From contig JAHFKW010000003.1 in the NCBI GenBank assembly GCA_023245145.1, forward strand, positions 49,659-98,822: a stretch of 49,164 nucleotides of DNA, read 5' to 3'. How positions within the stretch are numbered: the stretch's first letter is position 1; each line of letters starts with the position of its first letter. Below are positions 15,196 through 22,731 of this stretch, piece after piece. Below the pieces are notes generated by a model that made no database searches, was not told the origin of the DNA, and saw nothing but the letters and a program-made list of their open reading frames with translations. A program made the translations under genes and the position numbers. Origin of the DNA: Candidatus Staskawiczbacteria bacterium (lineage in GTDB: Bacteria > Patescibacteriota > Minisyncoccia > Minisyncoccales > Staskawiczbacteraceae).

Positions 15196-15231
15196 GCAAC
15201 GAAAAATCCCGCCAGCGGGATTTTTCGTTGC
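15196..15231. terminator. Bidirectional terminator
   Basis: A 17-bp stem (GCAACGAAAAATCCCGC / GCGGGATTTTTCGTTGC) with a 2-nt centre, seven bases after the stop of the two-TM protein. Confidence 0.9.
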
Positions 15232-15250
15232 AATAAAAAAGTATTTCATT

Positions 15251-15265
15251 TATAATGACCCTATG
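15251..15265 (+). promoter_or_regulatory. Leaderless-type promoter of dcd
   Basis: TATAAT at 15251-15256, six bases, then ATG at 15263. The sequence between the terminator and this -10 is only about 20 nt. Confidence 0.7.
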
Positions 15266-15868
15266 ATTTTATCCGACAAAGATATTAAAAAAGCACTCAA
15301 AGAAGGCAAAATTGGCGTAACTCCTTTATTTCCTAATTCGATTCAGCCGGCCAGTGTGGATGTGCACTTGGGAGCCGATTTTTTGGTATTTAAGAATACC
15401 GATAATGTGTGCATTGACCCTAAGGAACCGATTGATGACATGATGGAAGCAACTTTTATTGATGAACATAAGCATTTCATTTTACATCCGGGGGAATTTG
15501 CTTTAGGCATGACTTATGAAACCATTGCGGTTCCCAACGATATGGTAGTGCAATTAAATGGTAAATCTTCTTTGGGCAGAATCGGACTGATTGTCCATGC
15601 TACGGCCGGATATGTTGATCCGGGAAACACCCTAAAAATTACTCTGGAATTGCATAACTTGGCTAATTTGCCCATTAAACTTTATTACAAAATGCCGATT
15701 GCCCAAGTGGCATTTGTAACATTGTCCAGCGAAGTGGAAGTGCCATATGGTAAGAACAGCTTGAACAGTAAATATTTTGGCAGTGTTAAGCCTATCGCCA
15801 GTCAATACCATAAAAATTTCACCAAAAATAACGAATGGCTTACGTTCGATGCAAAAAAGAAGAAGTAA
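15263..15868 (+). CDS. dcd: dCTP deaminase (possibly bifunctional dCTP deaminase/dUTPase)
   Basis: This trimeric dUTPase-fold enzyme converts dCTP to dUTP for dTTP synthesis. The 201-residue protein has 'SIQPASVDVHLG', 'GKSSLGRIGLIVHATAGYVD' (the nucleotide-binding Ser/Arg loop) and 'ITLELHN' carrying the catalytic Glu. The length agrees with the family. Whether it also hydrolyses dUTP, as some archaeal and mycobacterial members do, is not clear from sequence. Transcription is predicted to be leaderless (TATAAT-6-ATG). Its 3' end overlaps the nuclease-like gene by 20 nt. Confidence 0.93.
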   Translation: MILSDKDIKKALKEGKIGVTPLFPNSIQPASVDVHLGADFLVFKNTDNVCIDPKEPIDDMMEATFIDEHKHFILHPGEFALGMTYETIAVPNDMVVQLNGKSSLGRIGLIVHATAGYVDPGNTLKITLELHNLANLPIKLYYKMPIAQVAFVTLSSEVEVPYGKNSLNSKYFGSVKPIASQYHKNFTKNNEWLTFDAKKKK

Positions 15869-16619
15869 CTTGTATAATTTAACTTCCGGCGTTCCTTTTA
15901 ATGTCAGCAGATCAAAAATTGCACTTTTTTTAGAATGTCCCCAATGTTTTTACTTGGATAGAAAATTGGGAATTGCCAGGCCCGATATGCCCGGTTGGTC
16001 GTTAAATAGCGCGGTGGACAGTTTATTGAAAAATGAATTTGATCTTTTGCGTGAACAAAAAAAGCCACATCGACTCATGCAGTCTTATCATTTAGATGCT
16101 GTGCCGTTTAGCCATCCCAGTTTTCATATCTGGCGCGATGATCAGGATATGAAAGTGGGTGCATCGGTGTTACATAAGGCAACGAATTTGAATATTTGCG
16201 GAATTATTGACGATATTTGGATTAACAATACAACGCAAGAACTGCATATTGTTGATTATAAATCCACCAGCACCGATTATCCTATTTCTTTAAACAGTAG
16301 ATGGAAAGAGGGCTATAAAAGGCAAATAGAGGTGTATCAGTGGATTTTTAAGAGACTTGGGTTTGATGTGTCACAAACAGGATACTTTTTATTTGCCAAT
16401 GCCACTCGTCATCGTCCCGGGTTTGATGGTAAATTGGAATTTGAAAATACGATTATTTCCTATGAAGGTCAAACGGACTGGATTGAGCCGTTGATATATG
16501 ACATTAAAAAATGCTTGGATGCAGGCCAAGCACCGGCTTCGGGTAAAGAGTGCCAGTACTGTGCATACCGTAATCTTATTAATAATGAGACGTTAAAAAA
16601 TCAATTGAGTTTAATATAA
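15849..16619 (+). CDS. PD-(D/E)XK nuclease family protein (RecB/Cas4-like, probable Fe-S)
   Basis: I use the ATG at 15849 (256 residues, 'MQKRRSNLYNLTSG') rather than the track start inside dcd. The motif 'SRSKIALFLECPQCFYLDRKLG' begins the fold. The catalytic strand is 'QELHIVDYKSTSTD' with Asp and Lys of D-(D/E)XK, and 'KRQIEVYQWIF' is the Q-x(n)-Y motif seen in RecB nucleases. 'CPQC' near the N-terminus and 'CQYCAYR' near the C-terminus could ligate a 4Fe-4S cluster. There are no cas genes nearby, so I read it as a stand-alone DNA repair nuclease. Confidence 0.85.
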   Translation: MQKRRSNLYNLTSGVPFNVSRSKIALFLECPQCFYLDRKLGIARPDMPGWSLNSAVDSLLKNEFDLLREQKKPHRLMQSYHLDAVPFSHPSFHIWRDDQDMKVGASVLHKATNLNICGIIDDIWINNTTQELHIVDYKSTSTDYPISLNSRWKEGYKRQIEVYQWIFKRLGFDVSQTGYFLFANATRHRPGFDGKLEFENTIISYEGQTDWIEPLIYDIKKCLDAGQAPASGKECQYCAYRNLINNETLKNQLSLI

Positions 16620-16630
16620 TCAATAAACCT

Positions 16631-17197
16631 ATGAACCTTATAGATTTTGTCAACAAAAAACTTGCCATAGAAACTGTCATTGCTCAGTTTTTAGTTCTAG
16701 CTTCATTGGGATACCTTTTGTTTTTTAAGAAAAAGTACCCCGCTGTCGGTTTATGGCTTTCCAAGCAAGCCGTTTTGTTGGCTTTTCTGGTAGCTTTGGG
16801 CGCAACGGTTAGTAGCCTTTTTTATTCAAACATAGCCGGGTTTGAGCCTTGTGAACTATGTTGGTTTCAGAGAATATTTATGTATCCGCTAGTGGTTTTA
16901 TTGGGTTTGGCTTTGATAAAGAAAGAACGAATTATTATTGACTACGCTTTGTCTATTTCAGTTATTGGATTCTTTATTTCTTTGTATCATAACTACGTGT
17001 ACTACCAAAATGGTGGACTTAGTGCTATTTGTCAGGTGGGAGGTGTGGGCGTTTCATGCGTCAAGCGCTATGTTTTTGAATTGGGATATATTACTATTCC
17101 AATCATGGCCTTGACCGCGTTTGTATTGATTATTACTTTTTTGGTTTTTGCCAGTTTTAATGTTAAAAATCATGTTAGTAAATTAACGGATGTATGA
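16631..17197 (+). CDS. dsbB: DsbB family disulfide bond formation protein
   Basis: An integral membrane quinone reductase that reoxidises DsbA. The 188-residue protein has an extra N-terminal membrane segment (about residues 15-33) and then the four-helix DsbB core. The first pair is 'EPCELCWFQRIFMYP' (CxxC) and the second is the 'CQVGGVGVSC' pair. Both essential pairs are therefore present. Its partner is probably the DsbA-like protein at 7763. It overlaps the alpha/beta hydrolase start by 4 nt (ATGA), so it may be co-transcribed with the acyl-processing genes. Confidence 0.92.
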   Translation: MNLIDFVNKKLAIETVIAQFLVLASLGYLLFFKKKYPAVGLWLSKQAVLLAFLVALGATVSSLFYSNIAGFEPCELCWFQRIFMYPLVVLLGLALIKKERIIIDYALSISVIGFFISLYHNYVYYQNGGLSAICQVGGVGVSCVKRYVFELGYITIPIMALTAFVLIITFLVFASFNVKNHVSKLTDV

Positions 17198-17961
17198 TGA
17201 AGGGAGCAGAGCCTATTTTTATAAATAACCACGGAGATGTTGGTATACTCATGCTACACGGTTTTACCAGTACCCCGGATGAGTTTCGCGAGTTAAGTGT
17301 ATATTTATCGGAACAGGGATTTAACCTTTACGCTCCCTTAATTGCCGGTCATGGAACTTCCCCCGAAGATTTAATGAAAACCAGACCAGAAGATTGGATG
17401 TTGTCGGCAAAACAGGCCTATGTCAGAATAAAAGCAACATCTCAAAAGGTGTTTATTATTGGTAATTCTTTTGGGTCAAACTTGGGCTTTTGGCTTATCA
17501 AAGAGTTTAAAAATGAACCAGCTGGTATCATAACTTTGGACGCACCTATAATTTTAAGAAATCATTTTTTTGCCATACTTAGACTTTATACGTACGGTCT
17601 TTTTAAGAAATATTACGTTAAGTCAAAAAAAGTATACGAAACTGATTACATTGATGGCGCAGATGATATTACGTATCGATTAATTCCGCTCAAAAGTTTA
17701 CGGGAGTTTTTAAAGTTTATAAAATATGAAAGCATCCCTCATTTGTCAGAAGTGAAAATCCCAATTTTAATTGCTCACTCCAAAGATGATCCTATTATTC
17801 ACCCCAAATCCGCGCCGTATATTCATAGTCACATAGGTTCTTCTTCAAAAAAAATATATTGGGTGGAAAGCCGTTACCATGGATTTACCATTGAGGGTCG
17901 GCGTAAAGAGGTATTTCATATGATTTCAAAGTTTATCCAAGAAATCTTGAGTTATGAATAA
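17194..17961 (+). CDS. Alpha/beta hydrolase, esterase/monoacylglycerol lipase-like
   Basis: A 255-residue protein of the carboxylesterase/thioesterase type. The oxyanion region is 'LMLHGFTSTPDEFREL'. The nucleophile elbow is 'IGNSFGSNLG' (GxSxG). The acid is in 'IAHSKDDPIIHP' and the His in 'ESRYHGFTIEG'. The closest known type is the Est30/YvaK carboxylesterase group, which cleaves short acyl esters. Its position directly before an acyl-activating enzyme suggests work on acyl esters or thioesters. It overlaps both neighbours (4 and 8 nt). Confidence 0.9.
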   Translation: MMKGAEPIFINNHGDVGILMLHGFTSTPDEFRELSVYLSEQGFNLYAPLIAGHGTSPEDLMKTRPEDWMLSAKQAYVRIKATSQKVFIIGNSFGSNLGFWLIKEFKNEPAGIITLDAPIILRNHFFAILRLYTYGLFKKYYVKSKKVYETDYIDGADDITYRLIPLKSLREFLKFIKYESIPHLSEVKIPILIAHSKDDPIIHPKSAPYIHSHIGSSSKKIYWVESRYHGFTIEGRRKEVFHMISKFIQEILSYE

Positions 17962-19600
17962 AACTATTCCGGAATTATTCTTCGAAGTAGCCAAAAATTT
18001 CTCACAAGATAGTGCTCTGTCCTATAAGCATAATGGGATCTATACTCCGATTTCATACTATCAACTTTCCTTGAGAGTGCAAAAAATGGCCAGTATATTG
18101 AAAGCTTACGGACTTAATAAGGGTGATGCTGTCGCACTCTTATCCGAAAATCGGCCCGAGTGGTTGATAGCTGATTTAGCAATTATGTCGCTGGGAGCTA
18201 TCACAGTTCCACTGCACACAACTTTAGTGCCTAGAGCCATGTCTGAAATTTTGCGTCACTGTGAAGCTAAAATATGTATTGTCTCAAATCATACCTTCTC
18301 AACCAAGTTATTAGATTTTAAAGGGCAAGTTTTAGATTGGAATGCATTGGCGCAAGAAAGTAATACTGAATTTTTTGATAATACGATAATAATGGCGGAT
18401 CCCGATGATATTTGTACGATTATGTATACTTCTGGAACCACGGGGGAGCCAAAAGGCGTTGCCTTAACCCATAAAAATATATTGAGCAATGTGGTGGCGG
18501 TCAATGCCGTGGTTCCCGTAAAACCCGGTGATGTGTTTTTATCTTTTTTGCCATTGAGTCATATTTTGGAAAGAACGGTCGGACATTATATCCCCCTATT
18601 CTTTGGAGCGACTATTGCCTATGCAGAAAGCGCAAAACAATTAGCTCATAATTTACAGGAAGTAAAACCTACGGTATTGATAGCGGTTCCCAGAGTCTTT
18701 GAAAAGTTCCATGATTCTATATGGGATGGCGTCAAAACTTCTTGGTTTAAAAAGAAATTATTTATTTGGGCGCTACGACAGGTAAAAAATACTGTCTGGT
18801 ATTCCTTGGCCAACGTATTAGTTTTTCAAAAAATCAGAAATGTGTTTGGCGGAAAATTACGCTTGGCGATTTGTGGTGGAGCTGCTTTACACGAAAATTT
18901 ACCTAAGTTCTTTTCTAACATCGGTATTACTATCCTTGAGGGTTATGGATTAACTGAAACCTCGCCCGTGATTAGTACTAATACACAAAGTTTTTTAAAA
19001 TTTAGAACGGTCGGTCAGCCTTTACAGAGTGTTATGGTTAAAGTTAATGCAGATAAAGAAATTTTGGTTAAAGGTGACAGCGTCTTTAAGGGTTATTATA
19101 GAGATGCGATCGCAACCCAAAAAGCTTTTGATGCAGATGGATGGTTTTTGACTGGAGATTTAGGGTTTATTGATGTGCAGGGTTTTTTAACTATTATTGG
19201 GAGAAAAAAAGATATGTTTGTTTTGTCCGGAGGTAAAAATATCTGGCCGGAAAATATAGAAAACGTGTTAAATAACGATAAATTTATTACACAGTCTATT
19301 GTGGTTGGTCGAAATCAAAAGTTTGTTTCGGCATTAATTTTTCCCGATTGGCCGGAGGTGGAGCGCGCGGGCTTGGCCCGCGCGCCAAAAAGTAAAGAAC
19401 TTCTGGCGCTTTTTCAAAAAAGATTTGAAGAAAAAATTAATCCCACACTTTCCAAAGTGGAACAGATTAAGAAGTTTACTCTATTGGGTACATCGTTTTC
19501 ACAGGAAAAAGAAGAATTAACTCCCACCTTAAAACTGCGTCGACACGTTATTGAAAGGCGATATGAAGAGGAGATAAATAACATGTATTATAATTACTAA
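17954..19600 (+). CDS. AMP-dependent acyl-CoA synthetase / acyl-adenylating ligase
   Basis: A 548-residue ANL-superfamily enzyme resembling long-chain fatty acyl-CoA ligases (FadD15/AAE type). Core motifs are 'IMYTSGTTGEPKGVALTH' (ATP loop), 'EGYGLTETSPV' (A5), 'GWFLTGDLGFID' (A7/A8) and 'GRKKDMFVLSGGKNIWPENIE'. It activates a fatty acid as acyl-AMP and then acyl-CoA, or passes it to another acceptor. Near residues 470-478 the peptide 'ERAGLARAP' is encoded by a perfect GC-rich palindrome, probably inserted in the C-terminal subdomain. The gene sits next to an acyltransferase and a methyltransferase, so it may supply their acyl donor. Confidence 0.93.
   Translation: MNKTIPELFFEVAKNFSQDSALSYKHNGIYTPISYYQLSLRVQKMASILKAYGLNKGDAVALLSENRPEWLIADLAIMSLGAITVPLHTTLVPRAMSEILRHCEAKICIVSNHTFSTKLLDFKGQVLDWNALAQESNTEFFDNTIIMADPDDICTIMYTSGTTGEPKGVALTHKNILSNVVAVNAVVPVKPGDVFLSFLPLSHILERTVGHYIPLFFGATIAYAESAKQLAHNLQEVKPTVLIAVPRVFEKFHDSIWDGVKTSWFKKKLFIWALRQVKNTVWYSLANVLVFQKIRNVFGGKLRLAICGGAALHENLPKFFSNIGITILEGYGLTETSPVISTNTQSFLKFRTVGQPLQSVMVKVNADKEILVKGDSVFKGYYRDAIATQKAFDADGWFLTGDLGFIDVQGFLTIIGRKKDMFVLSGGKNIWPENIENVLNNDKFITQSIVVGRNQKFVSALIFPDWPEVERAGLARAPKSKELLALFQKRFEEKINPTLSKVEQIKKFTLLGTSFSQEKEELTPTLKLRRHVIERRYEEEINNMYYNY
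19363..19385 (+). repeat. Perfect 10-bp palindrome inside the acyl-CoA ligase gene
   Basis: Left arm GCGCGCGGGC and right arm GCCCGCGCGC flank TTG. All twenty arm bases are G or C within an AT-rich gene. It is in frame and adds a short Ala/Arg-rich peptide. Confidence 0.75.
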
Positions 19601-19606
19601 AAATGG

Positions 19607-19621
19607 TATAATAATTAAATG
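19607..19621 (+). promoter_or_regulatory. Leaderless-type promoter of the methyltransferase gene
   Basis: TATAAT at 19607-19612, six bases, then ATG at 19619. It would give an internal start for the last three genes of the cluster. Confidence 0.65.
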
Positions 19622-20326
19622 TTAAATGAAACATTTTGGAGGAACTATTTTAGGGTATATGACAGTTTAAACCAAATATTGCCTTATCGGCAGTTGCTAT
19701 TGGATATCAAAAAAGCACTGGAATTAAAATATACTGATGTAGTGCTTGACCTTGGAAGTGGAACAGGTAATTTAATGATGGAATTAAAGGGTGAATGTAA
19801 AGAAATTATTGGCATTGATTTTTCGCGTGAAGGAATCAATATTCATAGAAAAAAAGATCCCTTGGCTAAGCTTATCATAGCAGATATTACTAAGCCCCTG
19901 CCCTTTGGAAATAATTATTTTTCCAAGGTGGTTTCCAATAATGTAATTTACACGCTTAATAAGCAGCAGCAAGTGGCACTTTTATTGGAGGCATGGCGTA
20001 TATTAATCCCCGGCGGAAAATTAGTGATTTCAAATGTTAAAAAAGATTTTTCTCCAGGTATTATTTATAAAAATCATCTTTTAAAAAGCGTAAAGAGTAA
20101 GGGATTTTTTAATACACTTACTACCGACTTTACTTTGGCGTTAGCAAATATAAAAATTTTATATTTTAATAAAAAAATAAAGGAAAACGGCGGGCAAGAT
20201 AATTATCACTTTCTTTCAGAGTTAGATCAAGCAGATTTACTGAAATTGACAGGATTCATTGATATTTCTCTGGGTAAAGATGTGTATGCGGGGCAAGCTA
20301 TAATGCATAGTGCTTATAAAATATGA
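19619..20326 (+). CDS. SAM-dependent methyltransferase, class I
   Basis: A 235-residue Rossmann-fold methyltransferase. Motif I is 'VVLDLGSGTGNLMMEL' (near residue 43). The acidic residue binding the ribose is in 'IIGIDFS'. 'LIIADITKPLPF' and 'YFSKVVSNNVIYTLN' correspond to motifs II and III. The general shape is that of UbiE/COQ5-like or phospholipid methylases. The substrate is unknown. It overlaps the acyltransferase gene by 4 nt and is likely to act on the same product. Confidence 0.88.
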   Translation: MLNETFWRNYFRVYDSLNQILPYRQLLLDIKKALELKYTDVVLDLGSGTGNLMMELKGECKEIIGIDFSREGINIHRKKDPLAKLIIADITKPLPFGNNYFSKVVSNNVIYTLNKQQQVALLLEAWRILIPGGKLVISNVKKDFSPGIIYKNHLLKSVKSKGFFNTLTTDFTLALANIKILYFNKKIKENGGQDNYHFLSELDQADLLKLTGFIDISLGKDVYAGQAIMHSAYKI

Positions 20327-21069
20327 ATGTAATAAGCGAGCTTTCACTACCAATCCTGGGTATGTCAAAAACCATCTATTTTGGAATACCCAACACGCCC
20401 GTCGAATTAGAAGAAATGTTTAAGTTAAGATACAACATTTACAATACATTGCATTATTTTAATCAAGATGTGGTTAGACCCCCACTAGATAAAGATCAGT
20501 ATGATTTGAACGGTAAATGTCAGTATTTTATTGCTAAAATTGATGAAAAAATAATTGGTACGATGAGATTAATTCAAGATGAATTTTTACCAACCGAAAA
20601 AGATTGTTTTGCCTTTGAAGAACCGCTTAGTATGAAAGAAATTGCTCGCCAAAATCGGGGCGAACTAGGAAGGTTAATTGTTGTTTCCCATGATAAGAAT
20701 ACTTATTTGCCAAGAAATATTGTGATGCTATTTTTGATGTATTCGGTAATGGTGTTTTCGGAGAACAAACATATATTGGGCGGTTATTCATTTATTACTC
20801 AAAAGCTATATGGCAAATTGCAAAAATTAAAATTTCCTTTTCATTTGATTGAACATTATAAAAATATTTATCCTCGCGATGGCCTACTTGGCCCCTATTT
20901 TTACGAGCATGGCGAAGTGTTGCCTATTTATTTTTTTGTCAAAGAGGCAAAAATATATTTAGAAACACTGTTAGATAATAAAAATATGTTTAGAAAAGAG
21001 AGCGGAAGAAAATACATCTTAAGACCCACTATTTATAATACATTTTTAAAGATACTCAAGATATTATGA
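20323..21069 (+). CDS. LuxI/FeeM-like acyltransferase (N-acyl amino acid or acyl-signal synthase type)
   Basis: A 248-residue GNAT-fold acyltransferase. 'EEMFKLRYNIYN' has the Arg and aromatic residues conserved at the start of autoinducer synthases. 'DKDQYDLNGKCQYFIAK' matches the D-x-D-x-x-D block. 'IGTMRLIQD' matches the G-x-x-R-L strand. 'ELGRLIVV' matches the conserved E-x-x-R. These place it with N-acyl amino acid synthases (FeeM), exosortase-associated acyltransferases and, more distantly, LuxI. The acyl donor and acceptor are unknown. It overlaps the methyltransferase and the histidine kinase by 4 nt each. No LuxR-type regulator is present. Confidence 0.75.
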   Translation: MNVISELSLPILGMSKTIYFGIPNTPVELEEMFKLRYNIYNTLHYFNQDVVRPPLDKDQYDLNGKCQYFIAKIDEKIIGTMRLIQDEFLPTEKDCFAFEEPLSMKEIARQNRGELGRLIVVSHDKNTYLPRNIVMLFLMYSVMVFSENKHILGGYSFITQKLYGKLQKLKFPFHLIEHYKNIYPRDGLLGPYFYEHGEVLPIYFFVKEAKIYLETLLDNKNMFRKESGRKYILRPTIYNTFLKILKIL

Positions 21070-22673
21070 TATCTATCATTAGCCCTATTTTAGCCATAGT
21101 TATTTTACTTAATTTCATATTGGGTATTATTATTCTGTCTCGCGGTTTACGTAATAAAATTAATGTATTATTCGGACTAATGTCATTGTCAGTAGCACTT
21201 TGGAGTGTGGGAATTTTGGGTTTCTATCAAATTGCTTTTCCTACATTACCTTCGGGTTGGATTATTGTTACCCATACGTCAGCATTATTTATTTCTCTAA
21301 TTTTTCTTTATTTTACATTGTATTTCCCGGAGTCGATTATTGAAAATAAGATAATTGTAATGCTACTCTCTTTACCCTTTATCATTATTATGTATTACTT
21401 GCTATTTACGAAAGAAATAATTGGTATGGTAGTAGCTCCTATGTATCAAATTAATTTTGGCTACGTTTTTTACACTCTTTGTATATTAGTGTATTTTTTC
21501 TTAAGTTATGTAGCTCTTTTCATACAATATAAAAAAACTATCGACACCATTCAAAAAGCCCAGATTAAATACATTGCGATCGGCTCAATTGTTTCATATA
21601 TGTTGGCAAATATTATGGATTTAATACTGCCATTTTTCGGAGTGTTTAATTTTACTTGGCTGGGGCCGGTGTGTACGTTGCTTTTGGTGGGTTCTATTGC
21701 TTATGCCATTTTAAGGCACCATTTGTTTAATATTAAGGTTATTACCACTGAGTTACTTATTTTTTCTGTGTGGGTGTTTTTACTGTTAAAGCTGATTGTA
21801 TCGCAAGGGTTACAAGACTGGATTATTAACGGGGGATTATTGTTGGCGGTGGTAGTAGTAGGTATTTTGCTCATTCGTAGTGTGCTAAAAGAAGTAAAAC
21901 AGAGAGAGCAAATTGAAAAATTAGCCAAAGATGTACAGCGATCTTTAGAGGTTGAGAAAAAGGCTAATGAGGAATTAGAGAGGTTGGATAAGTTTAAGGA
22001 TCAGTTCTTAATGACCACTCAGCATAATTTGCGGACGCCGTTGACGAGTTTAATGGGATATTCGGATTTGTTACTGAATGGTACTTTTGGCAAACAGAAT
22101 AAAAAAACCAAAGAAGTAATAATAAAGTTTCAGGGGTTGACCAATGGCATGATAAAAATGGTCAACGACTTTTTAGACATGGCACAGTTTCAGTTGGGTA
22201 AGGATATTGTGGCTTTAAAACCCGGGGTGGAGCTTGGGCCGATCTTGGACGAAATTATTAACGAACTGAAATTTAAATCTGATTCAAAAGGTATTTTACT
22301 TGAATTAAAAAAGCCGGATAATTTACCAAACTTAAATGCCGATCGCGAAAAATTAAAGGCTGCGTTGTTTAATGTGATTGATAATTCTATAAAATATACT
22401 CCCAAAGGAAGCGTGACGATTAATGTTGGTCACAATGGGATGCTTAATATTGTGGTGACAGACACGGGTATTGGCATCACCAAAGACAGAATAGAAAACT
22501 TATTTAACAGTATGTTTGAGAGGGGAGAGGCGGCTAAGAAAGCGTCTACCGTGGGCAGTGGCATTGGATTATATTTGGCGTATCAAATTATTAAATCTCA
22601 CAAGGGTACGATTCGCGTTCAGTCGGAAGGCGAGGGTAAGGGCTCTACTTTTTACATTGAATTGCCACTGTAA
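21066..22673 (+). CDS. Membrane sensor histidine kinase with multi-TM input domain
   Basis: A 535-residue kinase. The N-terminal ~270 residues contain about seven to eight membrane segments, resembling the 7TM histidine-kinase input domain. A coiled coil ('VEKKANEELERLDKFKDQF') leads to the H-box 'TTQHNLRTPLTSLMGYSD' (phospho-His near 319). The ATPase domain has the N-box 'NVIDNSIKYTPKG', G1 'VTDTGIGITKD' and G2 'GSGIGLYLAYQII'. No receiver is fused; single-domain response regulators at 32374 and 47606 are candidate partners. It overlaps the acyltransferase by 4 nt, so signal synthesis and sensing may be co-expressed. A ligand is not identifiable. Confidence 0.92.
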   Translation: MISIISPILAIVILLNFILGIIILSRGLRNKINVLFGLMSLSVALWSVGILGFYQIAFPTLPSGWIIVTHTSALFISLIFLYFTLYFPESIIENKIIVMLLSLPFIIIMYYLLFTKEIIGMVVAPMYQINFGYVFYTLCILVYFFLSYVALFIQYKKTIDTIQKAQIKYIAIGSIVSYMLANIMDLILPFFGVFNFTWLGPVCTLLLVGSIAYAILRHHLFNIKVITTELLIFSVWVFLLLKLIVSQGLQDWIINGGLLLAVVVVGILLIRSVLKEVKQREQIEKLAKDVQRSLEVEKKANEELERLDKFKDQFLMTTQHNLRTPLTSLMGYSDLLLNGTFGKQNKKTKEVIIKFQGLTNGMIKMVNDFLDMAQFQLGKDIVALKPGVELGPILDEIINELKFKSDSKGILLELKKPDNLPNLNADREKLKAALFNVIDNSIKYTPKGSVTINVGHNGMLNIVVTDTGIGITKDRIENLFNSMFERGEAAKKASTVGSGIGLYLAYQIIKSHKGTIRVQSEGEGKGSTFYIELPL

Positions 22674-22716
22674 CTTAAACTAAATTATACACAGCCACCT
22701 TGACTTGTTTTTGTAG

Positions 22717-22731
22717 TATAATTAAGCTATG
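22717..22731 (+). promoter_or_regulatory. Leaderless-type promoter of the pilus operon
   Basis: TATAAT at 22717-22722, six bases, then the pilB ATG at 22729. It marks the start of a transcription unit separate from the histidine kinase. Confidence 0.7.
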
